Origin: Streptomyces mobaraensis NBRC 13819 = DSM 40847
Lineage (GTDB): Bacteria; Actinomycetota; Actinomycetes; Streptomycetales; Streptomycetaceae
Assembly (NCBI RefSeq): GCF_017916255.1
Contig: NZ_CP072827.1
Coordinates: forward strand, 4,799,501 to 4,863,500
Length of the DNA stretch: 64,000 nt
Reading direction: 5' to 3'
The notes under the pieces were generated by a model. The model saw only the letters and a program-made list of their open reading frames with translations. It was not told the origin of the DNA and ran no database searches. Shown here piece by piece: positions 10,746 through 17,691 of the stretch; position 1 is the first letter of the stretch; the number at the start of each line of letters is the position of its first letter. The translations under genes were made by a program, and so were the position numbers.

Positions 10746-11027
10746 ATGTCCATAACCGCCAGCGAAGCCCGCAAGGAACTCTTTCCGCTGATCAAGAAGG
10801 TCAACGAGAATCACGAGGCCATCGAGATCGTCTCGAAGCACGGCAACGCCGTGCTCGTCTCGGCCGAGGACTATGCGGCGCTGCGCGAGGGGTCGTACCT
10901 GTTGCGCTCCCCGGTGAACGCCCGCCGGCTGCTCAAGGCGTATGAGAACGCCCTGACGAACATCAATGTGTCGGAGCGCGAGCTGATCGATCCGGACTCG
11001 GCGGACGCGGATGCGGGTGCCGCTTGA
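10746..11027 (+). CDS. YefM-family antitoxin (Phd/YefM)
   Basis: The 93-residue product has the Phd/YefM DNA-binding domain at its N-terminus ([21 protein letters not shown], then [13 protein letters not shown]) and an extended acidic C-terminal part ([18 protein letters not shown]) of the kind that wraps and neutralises the YoeB toxin. It should both repress the operon and inhibit the toxin. Its TGA overlaps the TTG start of the toxin, so translation is coupled. ATG 10746 is the conserved start. A perfect palindrome lies just upstream. The module is absent from the core gene order I expect here, and it is bracketed by direct repeats, suggesting acquisition. Confidence 0.92.
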   Translation: MSITASEARKELFPLIKKVNENHEAIEIVSKHGNAVLVSAEDYAALREGSYLLRSPVNARRLLKAYENALTNINVSERELIDPDSADADAGAA

Positions 11028-11278
11028 GGCTCGTCTTCGAGGATCAGGGCTGGGAGGACTACACGTCCTGGCTCAAGAACGACCGCAAGATGCTCGCCCG
11101 GATCAACAAGCTCATCGAGGACGTCAGGCGTGACCCGTTCTCAGGGATCGGCAAGCCCGAACCTTTGAAATACCACCTGCCCGGCGCGTGGTCGCGGCGG
11201 ATCGACGACGAGCATCGCCTCGTCTACTTGGTGACGGAGAAGGAGATCATCATCCTTGCGGCTCGGTACCACTACTGA
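11024..11278 (+). CDS. yoeB: YoeB-family ribosome-dependent mRNA interferase toxin
   Basis: RelE-superfamily toxin that cleaves mRNA on the ribosome. The protein is 84 residues, the same length as E. coli YoeB, and the catalytic residues fall at identical positions: E46, R65, H83 and the terminal Y84. Conserved phrases are [12 protein letters not shown] and [13 protein letters not shown]. It starts with TTG overlapping the antitoxin stop (TTGA), which keeps toxin synthesis below antitoxin synthesis. All active-site residues are intact, so the toxin is expected to be functional. Confidence 0.94.
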   Translation: MRLVFEDQGWEDYTSWLKNDRKMLARINKLIEDVRRDPFSGIGKPEPLKYHLPGAWSRRIDDEHRLVYLVTEKEIIILAARYHY

Positions 11279-11282
11279 CCGC

Positions 11283-11476
11283 CCGTGCTGGGATGGTGCT
11301 GGGGGCCCTCCGAAATGACGTTTCCGCAGGTCGCAGCTCTGCACTCGACGTTCCGCTTCAACGTGTGAGCGGGTGAGGCAACACCACTCGCTGACGCTGC
11401 AAACATACAGGTCAGAAGGGGTCGGGCTCATGGGAGCCCGACCCCTTCGTCGATCCCGTGCTGGATCGGTGCTGGA
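11283..11476 (+). repeat. Direct repeat copy B: GTGCTGGGA units, ychF 3'-end duplicate, terminator
   Basis: Holds, in order, an exact copy (11283-11303) of the 21-bp sequence found at 10627; a duplicate of the ychF end beginning TTCCGCTTCAACGT at 11351 with the stop codon; a perfect terminator hairpin; and a degenerate GTGCTGGA-type doublet (11456-11476). Alignment with copy A is close through about 100 bp. There is no reading frame of its own. The two copies bracket the yefM/yoeB module, as expected for a cassette integrated at the 3' end of ychF or a local duplication. Confidence 0.8.
11416..11447. terminator. Duplicate of the ychF terminator
   Basis: A perfect 14-bp stem, AAGGGGTCGGGCTC and GAGCCCGACCCCTT, with a 4-base loop. 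It ends transcripts from yoeB and could also act on the convergent RelE-like gene at 11492. Confidence 0.75.
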
Positions 11477-11491
11477 TGCTCTGACTTGGCG

Positions 11492-11764
11492 TCAGGAGCG
11501 TTCAGACGTCGTGATGGTGGAGCGGTGTCCGACGTGTACCACCCACACCACCAGCTCGCCATTGTCGATCGTGTAGATCACGCGATAGTCGCCCACACGC
11601 AGGCGACGGCGGTCGGGCTGGGAGACGAGGGCTGTGGTGTTGAACCCCAGTGGGTCGTTCTCCAACTCGGTCAGCTTGGCCAGAATGCGGAGGGCCGTGT
11701 CTCGCGGGACCTTGCGTAGCTCGGCCTGAGCCTCGGGCCGGAAGACGGTGCGGTACTCACTCAC
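11492..11764 (-). CDS. RelE/ParE-family toxin
   Basis: A 90-residue RelE/ParE superfamily toxin. Visible family features are the basic N-terminal helix pair (YRTVFRPEAQAELRKVPRDTALRILAKL), the central RRLRVGDYRVIYTI strand with the Arg residues used for RNA or target binding, and the terminal VVHVGHR. It starts with GTG and overlaps the antitoxin gene by 8 bp. In RelE-type enzymes the final Arg region is catalytic; whether this protein cleaves mRNA or poisons gyrase (ParE) cannot be decided by eye, though the VGHR ending favours RelE. The antitoxin precedes it, the usual order. Confidence 0.88.
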   Translation of the reverse strand: MSEYRTVFRPEAQAELRKVPRDTALRILAKLTELENDPLGFNTTALVSQPDRRRLRVGDYRVIYTIDNGELVVWVVHVGHRSTITTSERS

Positions 11765-12026
11765 TGCGCGCCAGCGTCTCCCTCATGATGTCCTCGATCG
11801 GGATGCCGGGCGCTGGGTTGGCCATACGCTCGTCGATGATCCGGTTGATCTCGCGCTCGTCCCACTCCTGGTACTTGCGCAGCACCTCGATGGAGACGAC
11901 GGCGGCGACCTGCTTGCCGCGTCGGGTGATCACGGTGGGTACGTCGTCCCGGTCGGCTCGCTCCACGACCTCGGCCAGATGCGCCCGGACATCGCGGATG
12001 GACTCTATGGGCAGTGGCTGTGTCAT
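11757..12026 (-). CDS. Phd/YefM-family antitoxin
   Basis: The 89-residue product has the Phd/YefM fold: PIESIRDVRAHLAEVVERAD for the helical DNA-binding part, PTVITRRGKQVAAVVSIEVLRKY for the strand and dimer region, then a C-terminal helical tail (EREINRIIDERMANPAPGIPIEDIMRETLA) for toxin binding. It lies first in the operon and overlaps the RelE-like toxin gene by 8 bp. ATG 12026 is the first in-frame start. A TGTGTACACA palindrome lies 25 bp upstream and fits the TGTACA-core operators of this family. It is unrelated in sequence to the YefM at 10746, so the two modules are independent. Confidence 0.9.
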   Translation of the reverse strand: MTQPLPIESIRDVRAHLAEVVERADRDDVPTVITRRGKQVAAVVSIEVLRKYQEWDEREINRIIDERMANPAPGIPIEDIMRETLARSE

Positions 12027-12051
12027 GCGCCCAAGGGTACCGAGTGTCCCA

Positions 12052-12061
12052 TGTGTACACA
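12052..12061 (-). promoter_or_regulatory. TGTGTACACA palindrome, candidate antitoxin operator
   Basis: A perfect 10-bp palindrome 25 bp upstream of the antitoxin start on the minus strand. YefM-type repressors recognise palindromes with a TGTACA core. Assignment is by analogy. Confidence 0.5.
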
Positions 12062-12121
12062 ATGGCTCACGGTTGTCGGGTCGCATGCTCTCGCCGGTCG
12101 CTCCTCTCCGCGTGGCCGCGG

Positions 12122-13513
12122 CTAGGGCGTCGCCGGTTTGCCCGTGGTGTAGAGCCACTTCTGGAAGAGCGGTGTCAGGTCCTTGCCCGCCAGCTTGGTG
12201 CACAGGTTCGTGAAGTCCGTGGTGCGGGCGTTGGCGTGGCGGTGGTCTGTGGCCCAGGTCTGGAGGATCGAGGTGAAGGTGGTGTCGCCTACCGTTTCGC
12301 GGAGTTTTTGGAGGGTCATCGCGCCGCGGTAGTAGACGGGGTCGCCGGAGACGTCCTCGGCGGATGGGGGGTTCGCGGGTGGGAACGACCAGAGGTCGTC
12401 CGTTTTCGGGAGGGCGTAGTACTCGGCGAAGGTGTCCGCGGCCGTGGGGCCCGCGTGTTGTTCCTGCCAGAGCCATTCCGCGTAGGTGGCGAAGCCCTCG
12501 TTGAGCCACATGTCCTGCCAGGAGCCGGGGGTGACGGAGTCGCCGAACCACTGGTGGGCGATCTCGTGGACGAGGGAGATCTGGTCGGGGGCGTGGTTGA
12601 AGTAGGGGCGGGTCTGGGTCTCCAGGGCGTAGTCGATGGACGGGCCCGAGCCGATCGTGGCGCCGGTGGAGGAGAAGGGGTACGGGCCGAAGAGGCGGGT
12701 GCCCCAGTCGGTGGCGGAGGCGACCCAGGCCGGGACGTCCGCGGCCCGCTTCGCCTGGGCGGTGTGGATGGCCACGGTCTGCGGGACGGTGCCGGCGGCG
12801 GTGCGGTCGAGGGTGAAGGAGCCGATGGCGACGGTCGCCAGGTAGCTGGCCATCGGTTCGGCGGTGTGCCAGGTGAAGGACGTCCGGCCGTTCGCCGTCT
12901 CCTGTTTGCTCAGTTCGCCGTTGGAAACGGCTGTCATGCCTTCGGGGACGCTGACGGTCAGGTCGTAGGCGGCCTTGTCGGAGGGGTGGTGGTTGCCGGG
13001 GAACCAGGTCATGGAGCCGTTGGGCTCGCCGAGGGCCACGGCGCCGTCGGGGGTCTTCAGCCAGCCCTCCTGGGAGCCGTCGGGGTCGGTGAGCGCCTCG
13101 GGGACGCCGTGGTAGGCGATGGTGGCGGTGAAGGCGGTGTCGGAGGCGAGGTCGTGCGCGGGGGTCAGGCGTAGGGCGTCCCCGGTCCGGGTGACGCCGG
13201 CGGGGGCGCCGTCGACCGTCGCCCGGTCCACCTGGAGGCCGTGGAAGTCGAGGCTGAACGACGACAGGGCCCGGTCGGTGCGGGCGCCGATCTCCGCGGT
13301 GGCGGTGACGCTGCCGTCCGCCGGCTCGTAGGAGAGGGACAGGCCGTAGTGCTCCACCTGGTAGCCGCCGTTGCCCATGGTGGGGAACAGGGGGTCGCCC
13401 ACGCCCTTGGCGCCGGCCGTCGCGGGGTCCGCCGGGCGGACGGTCGTCCGTGCGGGGGCGCAGGCCGGCAGCAGGAGGCACAGGAGGGCGCAGAGCGGAA
13501 GGCGGCGGCGCAC
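12122..13513 (-). CDS. M1-family zinc metallopeptidase, lipoprotein
   Basis: A 463-residue exported aminopeptidase-like enzyme. The signal peptide ends in a lipobox LPAC with C18, so the protein should be anchored to the outer face of the membrane. A beta-rich N-terminal domain (about 50-240) leads to the catalytic domain with the zinc motif HEIAH at 316-320 and the third ligand E339 in LNEGFATYAEW. The usual GAMEN substrate motif is replaced by YALETQ, as in a bacterial subgroup of short M1 enzymes, and the C-terminal ARM-like domain of the larger PepN is absent. Likely role: extracellular peptide trimming. Divergent from the GntR gene across a 280-bp gap. Confidence 0.9.
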   Translation of the reverse strand: MRRRLPLCALLCLLLPACAPARTTVRPADPATAGAKGVGDPLFPTMGNGGYQVEHYGLSLSYEPADGSVTATAEIGARTDRALSSFSLDFHGLQVDRATVDGAPAGVTRTGDALRLTPAHDLASDTAFTATIAYHGVPEALTDPDGSQEGWLKTPDGAVALGEPNGSMTWFPGNHHPSDKAAYDLTVSVPEGMTAVSNGELSKQETANGRTSFTWHTAEPMASYLATVAIGSFTLDRTAAGTVPQTVAIHTAQAKRAADVPAWVASATDWGTRLFGPYPFSSTGATIGSGPSIDYALETQTRPYFNHAPDQISLVHEIAHQWFGDSVTPGSWQDMWLNEGFATYAEWLWQEQHAGPTAADTFAEYYALPKTDDLWSFPPANPPSAEDVSGDPVYYRGAMTLQKLRETVGDTTFTSILQTWATDHRHANARTTDFTNLCTKLAGKDLTPLFQKWLYTTGKPATP

Positions 13514-13793
13514 GTGGGGCTCCTTAGAGAGTCACCGGCAGGGGGTCACCGGTTTCCTGGATGTCCCGAAGGTCCGGCGCCGCCCCCTGTCAGCCGGTCC
13601 TTCCGAAGATCACTGGGATCGTGCGCATCGTCGCAGATGTGCCGTCGGAGAGTGCGGATTGCACGTGCGTCAGGGTGGCGCTCACACCCTTCTGAGCTGC
13701 AATTCACCACATCTAGTGATTCCTTGGCCCTCAGTTGCGGATCGCCACGGTGAGTTGCCAAGCTGTTGCGGAAAGTCAACCTTGGGAGTGGAC

Positions 13794-14546
13794 GTGGCAT
13801 TCGGTGACCAGCCCGCATACCTCCGCGTCGCCGGCGATCTCCGTCAGAAGATCGTCGCAGGCGAGCTGCCGCCGCACACCCGCCTCCCCTCCCAGGCCCG
13901 CATCCGCGAGCAGTACGGCGTCTCGGACACGGTCGCCCTGGAGGCCCGCAAGGTGCTGATGGCCGAGGGGCTGGTGGAGGGCCGGTCCGGGTCGGGCACC
14001 TACGTCCGGGAGCGGCCCGAGCGGCGTGCCGTGGTGCGCACCGGCTATCGGGGGGTGGGGGAGTCCTCGTCCTTCCGCCAGGAGCAGGCCGATCCCCGGG
14101 TCAAGGGCACCTGGGAGGCGCGCAGCGAGCAGCTCGCCGCGCCGGCCGCGGTCGCCGAGCGGCTGCGGATCGCGCCCGGCGACCGGGTGATGCGCACCGA
14201 CTACCTGTTCCGCTGCGCCGGGGAGCCGGCGATGCTCTCCACCTCCTGGGAGCCGCTCGCCGTCACCGGGCGGACGCCGGTGATGCTGCCCGAGGAGGGC
14301 CCGCTGGCCGGTCGCGGGGTGGTCGAGCGGATGGCCGCCATCGACCTCGTCGTGGACAACGTCACCGAGGAGATCAGCGCCCGCCCGGGGCTGGCGCAGG
14401 AGACGCTGGCGCTGGGCGGGGTGCCGGGCCACTGCGTGCTGGTGGTCTCGCGGACGTACTTCGCCGGCGGGCGCGCGGTGGAGACGGCGGACGTGGTGAT
14501 GCTCGCCGAGCGGCACCGCGTGGCGTACCACCTTCCGGTGAAGTAG
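13794..14546 (+). CDS. GntR-family transcriptional regulator with UTRA domain
   Basis: A 250-residue HutC-subfamily regulator. Residues about 5-70 form the winged helix-turn-helix (PAYLRVAGDLRQKIVAGELPPHTRLPS, then GVSDTVALEARKVLMAEGLV). The rest is a UTRA ligand-binding domain (GDRVMRTDYLFRCAGEPAMLST, RTYFAGGRAVETADVVMLAERHRVAYHLPV). Start GTG 13794 has GGGAG about five bases upstream. The effector is unknown; the APC permease downstream is a plausible target. In the upstream gap TTGCGGA occurs twice, 32 bp apart (13734 and 13766), which could be an operator. A near-copy of the gene's last 21 bp lies 82 bp further on. Confidence 0.92.
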   Translation: MAFGDQPAYLRVAGDLRQKIVAGELPPHTRLPSQARIREQYGVSDTVALEARKVLMAEGLVEGRSGSGTYVRERPERRAVVRTGYRGVGESSSFRQEQADPRVKGTWEARSEQLAAPAAVAERLRIAPGDRVMRTDYLFRCAGEPAMLSTSWEPLAVTGRTPVMLPEEGPLAGRGVVERMAAIDLVVDNVTEEISARPGLAQETLALGGVPGHCVLVVSRTYFAGGRAVETADVVMLAERHRVAYHLPVK

Positions 14547-14908
14547 CCGGGGTCGGTAGTCGGGGTCACAGGGGGGGTGAGGGGAACCGGGTGGGCCGCG
14601 TTTTGCGTACCACCTGACGGTGAAGGCGGCATGTCGTCCTCGTGAACGCTTCCGACATCCGGTGGAACTGACTCGCCAGTCAGGAGCGTGGCCGGAAAGA
14701 GCCCCTTACCCGCACTCCTTACCCGAGGGTAGGAACTGTGTCGTGTGCCCCGGTATGCCCCTATATAAAGCCCCGGTTCCCGATGTTGCAAAACTCACAG
14801 AGGCCCAGCTCAGGGGCTTTTGGCAGAACCAACTCGGCCAAATCGCTCGTACGATGGCGCGGTTTGTGTCCTGCTGTGGGGGAGTAGAAAGAAAAGGAGA
14901 GCCGGGGC
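14547..14908 (+). promoter_or_regulatory. Leader region of the APC permease gene
   Basis: This 362-bp gap has lower GC than its surroundings. It contains an orphan copy of the gntR end (14605-14625), an AT-rich stretch TATATAAA around 14763, and an 8-bp inverted repeat AAAGCCCC (14767-14774) and GGGGCTTT (14813-14820) separated by 38 bases and followed by TTGG. The permease ribosome site AAGGAG is at 14896. The hairpin suggests a structured 5' leader or attenuator, but I do not recognise a known riboswitch. Confidence 0.4.
14605..14625 (+). repeat. Orphan copy of the gntR 3' end
   Basis: The 21 bases match positions 14523-14543, which encode the end of the GntR protein (AYHLPVK), at 19 positions. 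The copy is not in a gene. It may be the remnant of a tandem gntR duplicate. Confidence 0.6.
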
Positions 14909-16561
14909 TTGAGTACCGAACAGGGTTCCCACTCCAATTACCGCCGGACCCTCGGTCCGGTGGCCCTGACGGCCGTCGGCCTCGGGTCGATCATCGGCTC
15001 CGGCTGGCTCTTCGGCGCCCAGCGGGCCGCCGGTATCGCCGGTCCGGCCGCGATCCTGGCCTGGGTCATCGGCGCCGTCGTCGCGCTGACCATCGCCCTG
15101 ACGTACAGCGAGCTGGGTGCGATGTTCCCCAAGGCCGGCGGCATGGTCCGCTACGGCCAGTACTCGCACGGCTCGCTCGCCGGCTACCTCGCCGCATGGG
15201 CCAACTGGATCGCGATCGTCTCCGTCATCCCCGGCGAGGCGACCGCGTCCGTCCAGTACATGAGCTCCTGGAAGTGGCAGTGGGCCAAGGAGCTGTACGA
15301 CGGCAAGGAGCTCACCGGCGCCGGTGTGGGCCTCGCCAGCGTCCTGCTGGTCTTCTACTTCTTCCTGAACTGGTTCGCGATCACCCTGTTCGCGAAGACC
15401 AACAACCTGATCACGATCTTTAAGGTCGTCGTTCCGATCCTGACCGCCGGCGCCCTGATGTGGTCGCACTTCGACACGCACAACATCAAGGTGGCGGGTG
15501 GCTTCACGCCCAACGGCTGGAACGCCGTCTTCACCGCCGTGGCCACCTCCGGCATCGTCTGGGCCTACAACGGCTTCCAGTCCCCGCTGAACATGGCCGG
15601 GGAGGCCCGCAACCCGGGCAAGTCGCTGCCGAAGGCCGTCATCGGCTCCATCCTGATCGCGCTGGTCATCTACATCGCGCTGCAGGTCGCCTTCCTGATG
15701 GCCGTCCCCTCCGGCGACCTCGGCGACGGCTGGAGCGCCCTCACCTACAAGTCCCCGCTGGCCGACCTGGCCATCGCCTGGGGCCTGAACTGGCTGGCGA
15801 TCGTCCTCTACGCGGACGCCTTCATCTCCCCCTCCGGCACCGGCATGATCTACGCCGCGACCACCTCGCGCATGATCCACGGCGTGCAGGAGAACGGCCA
15901 CCTGCCGGGCATCTTCGGCAAGGTCGACCCGAAGACCGGCGTGCCGCGTCCGGCCCTGCTGCTCAACCTGGTCATCGCCTTCCTCTTCCTCGCGGTCTTC
16001 CGCGGCTGGGGCTCGCTGGCCGAGATCGTCTCCATCGCGACCGTCATCTCGTACATCACCGGCCCCGTCGCCGTGATGTCGCTGCGCCGCATCGCCCCGG
16101 GCATCACCCGCCCGGTGAAGCTGCGCGCGATGCCCGTCATCGCGCCCATCGCGATGGTCTTCGGCTCGCTCGTCCTCTACTGGGGCAAGTGGCCGCTCAC
16201 CGGCAAGGTCATCCTGATCATGGCGGTCGGTCTGCCGATCTGGGCCTGGTACGAGCTGCGCAAGCCGTGGGACGAGCTCAAGCCGCACCTCAAGGCCGGC
16301 GCCTGGATGGTGACCTACCTGCTGGTCATGGCCTTCGTCTCGTGGGCCGGCGGCAAGGACTACGGTGGCAAGGGCTACCTGGGCGAGGGCTGGGACCTGC
16401 TGGTCGTCGCCCTGATCGGCCTGGCGTTCTACGTGTGGGGCGTGCAGAGCGCCTGGCGCAACCCCACGCTCGTCGCCACCGAGAAGGAGATCGAGGAGAT
16501 CGAGCGCGCCGAGCGGGCGAGCGGGTCCGAGGACGCCGTTCCGTCGGCCTCCAAGGCGTAA
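14909..16561 (+). CDS. APC superfamily amino acid permease
   Basis: A 550-residue transporter with about twelve to fourteen membrane helices. The start SNYRRTLGPVALTAVGLGSIIGSGWLFG and the segments 'TYSELGAMFPKAGGMVRYGQYSHG', 'NGFQSPLNMAGEARNPGKSLPKAV' and 'ADAFISPSGTGMIYAATTSRM' are typical of a widespread APC family group that includes aspartate:proton symporter-like proteins (YveA). The final part of the protein is charged (EKEIEEIERAERASGSED). The start is TTG 14909, supported by AAGGAG eight bases upstream. Substrate is not certain; acidic amino acid uptake is the best guess by family. The structured leader upstream suggests post-initiation control. Confidence 0.88.
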   Translation: MSTEQGSHSNYRRTLGPVALTAVGLGSIIGSGWLFGAQRAAGIAGPAAILAWVIGAVVALTIALTYSELGAMFPKAGGMVRYGQYSHGSLAGYLAAWANWIAIVSVIPGEATASVQYMSSWKWQWAKELYDGKELTGAGVGLASVLLVFYFFLNWFAITLFAKTNNLITIFKVVVPILTAGALMWSHFDTHNIKVAGGFTPNGWNAVFTAVATSGIVWAYNGFQSPLNMAGEARNPGKSLPKAVIGSILIALVIYIALQVAFLMAVPSGDLGDGWSALTYKSPLADLAIAWGLNWLAIVLYADAFISPSGTGMIYAATTSRMIHGVQENGHLPGIFGKVDPKTGVPRPALLLNLVIAFLFLAVFRGWGSLAEIVSIATVISYITGPVAVMSLRRIAPGITRPVKLRAMPVIAPIAMVFGSLVLYWGKWPLTGKVILIMAVGLPIWAWYELRKPWDELKPHLKAGAWMVTYLLVMAFVSWAGGKDYGGKGYLGEGWDLLVVALIGLAFYVWGVQSAWRNPTLVATEKEIEEIERAERASGSEDAVPSASKA

Positions 16562-16697
16562 CACCGCGCGTACGCGTGGCCGAATGCGCACCTCTTCGTG
16601 AAAACCCGTATCCGCTGCGTAAAGGTCGGGCGTACGCTCGGGCATATGCGGACTGCGGTTTCTTCCCGAAGGGTGCGACGGCGGAGGGGCAGGGGCG

Positions 16698-16931
16698 ATG
16701 AGTGAGAGCGAACCGGTCCTGCCCTGGCTGGTGATCCGCCAGGACGACAACGGCAATCGCTACCGCGTCGGGCGGTACGCCACCAGGCTGGAGGCCGAGC
16801 GCGTGGCCGACCGCCTGGACGAGAGCCTGGAGTCGCCGGACAAGGCGACGGGCAAGGCCCCGGACAGGTCCCCGGACAAGAGGGGCCGTCGGCAGCTCTA
16901 CATAGTCGAACGCGTACGGGTGGCCCCCTGA
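16698..16931 (+). CDS. Small conserved protein (annotated as SPOR-like in streptomycetes)
   Basis: A 77-residue soluble protein beginning LPWLVIRQDDNGNRYRVGRYATRLEAERVADRLD and ending RQLYIVERV. The alternating pattern, with 'YRVGRYATRLEAERVADRL', resembles a SPOR repeat half, and similar short Streptomyces proteins carry that label; there is no signal peptide or membrane segment here, so peptidoglycan binding is doubtful. The middle (SPDKATGKAPDRSPDKRG) is a charged low-complexity insert. A GGAGGGGCAGGGG tract precedes the ATG. A terminator hairpin overlaps the stop codon. Confidence 0.75.
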   Translation: MSESEPVLPWLVIRQDDNGNRYRVGRYATRLEAERVADRLDESLESPDKATGKAPDRSPDKRGRRQLYIVERVRVAP

Positions 16932-16943
16932 CCGGGGGGCCAC
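16920..16943 (+). terminator. Terminator hairpin overlapping a stop codon
   Basis: GTGGCCCCC and GGGGGCCAC form a 9-bp stem with the TGA stop of the small protein gene at 16929-16931 in the loop. Confidence 0.65.
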
Positions 16944-17155
16944 CCGTGGCCGTTCCGGGCCTCGGCCCCTTCTTTTCGCACTCTGCACCACCCTCACACC
17001 AGTCCCTCCTGCCCCGCCGACGCGTCGTGACCCGTCGTAATCCGACTGCGGGCCGGGGCGATACACCGACCCTCATACCGGGTATGTGCTGATTATTGGT
17101 CCCAAGCCGGGCATTCCGGCTGGGTCGCGTCGGAGCGGGCTGGGAAGTGGTCGGC

Positions 17156-17560
17156 GTGAGCGACAGCGCACTGGCATCGACGCCGGGGTTCGCCGAATGG
17201 AGCTTCCCCGCCGAGGCCGGTGCGGTGCGCACCGCCCGGACGCTCGTCCGCGACACCCTGCTGGCCTGGGGCCTGGCGGACGTCAGCGACGTCACCGTCC
17301 TCCTCGTGAGCGAGCTCGTCACCAACTCCCTGCGGCACGCCACCGGCCCCATCGGCGTCCGGATGTACTCCCGCGCCGGCCGTGTGCTGCAGGTCGAGGT
17401 CTCCGATCCGCTGCCCGACCCGCCCCGCGAACGTGTGGCCGAAGCCGACGACGAGGGCGGGCGCGGACTGCAACTCGTCGCACTGGCGTCCCGTCGCTGG
17501 GGTACCCGCCGGGGTGACAACGGCAAGACGGTGTGGTTCGAACTGAGCTTGCCAGGTTAG
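17156..17560 (+). CDS. HATPase-domain regulatory protein (anti-sigma kinase-like)
   Basis: A 134-residue single-domain protein of the RsbW/SpoIIAB-like GHKL ATPase superfamily. It shows the N-box LLVSELVTNSLRHA, a degenerate G1 region EADDEGGRGLQLVA and the terminal GKTVWFELSLPG. Streptomycetes encode dozens of such orphan ATP-binding proteins, some of which control sigma factors or cell development. The GTG at 17156 (VSDSALAST) is preferred because GGGAAG lies ten bases upstream. The next gene, 131 bp away, ends in a very similar ATPase domain, so the two may share partners or derive from one another. Confidence 0.87.
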   Translation: MSDSALASTPGFAEWSFPAEAGAVRTARTLVRDTLLAWGLADVSDVTVLLVSELVTNSLRHATGPIGVRMYSRAGRVLQVEVSDPLPDPPRERVAEADDEGGRGLQLVALASRRWGTRRGDNGKTVWFELSLPG

Positions 17561-17691
17561 GAACCCGGGGAAGACCCATTGCGGGTCGAGACCGTGCTGT
17601 GATCGTGAAGTCCGTGTTCCGAGGGCCTCCCGTGCTGGATACTCGGCCTTCTGATGCCGGTGCGAGCACATGAGCCGGAGGGGACGGGCAC

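Noticed and set aside
10627..11303. Direct repeats considered as ends of an insertion sequence
   Set aside because: No transposase, no inverted terminal repeats and no short target duplication were found; site-specific insertion or local duplication fits better.
14755..15423. Open frame starting MPLYKAPVPDVAKLTEAQLR in the permease leader
   Set aside because: It has no good ribosome site and no stop before it runs far into the permease gene in another frame, so it is not a convincing leader peptide.
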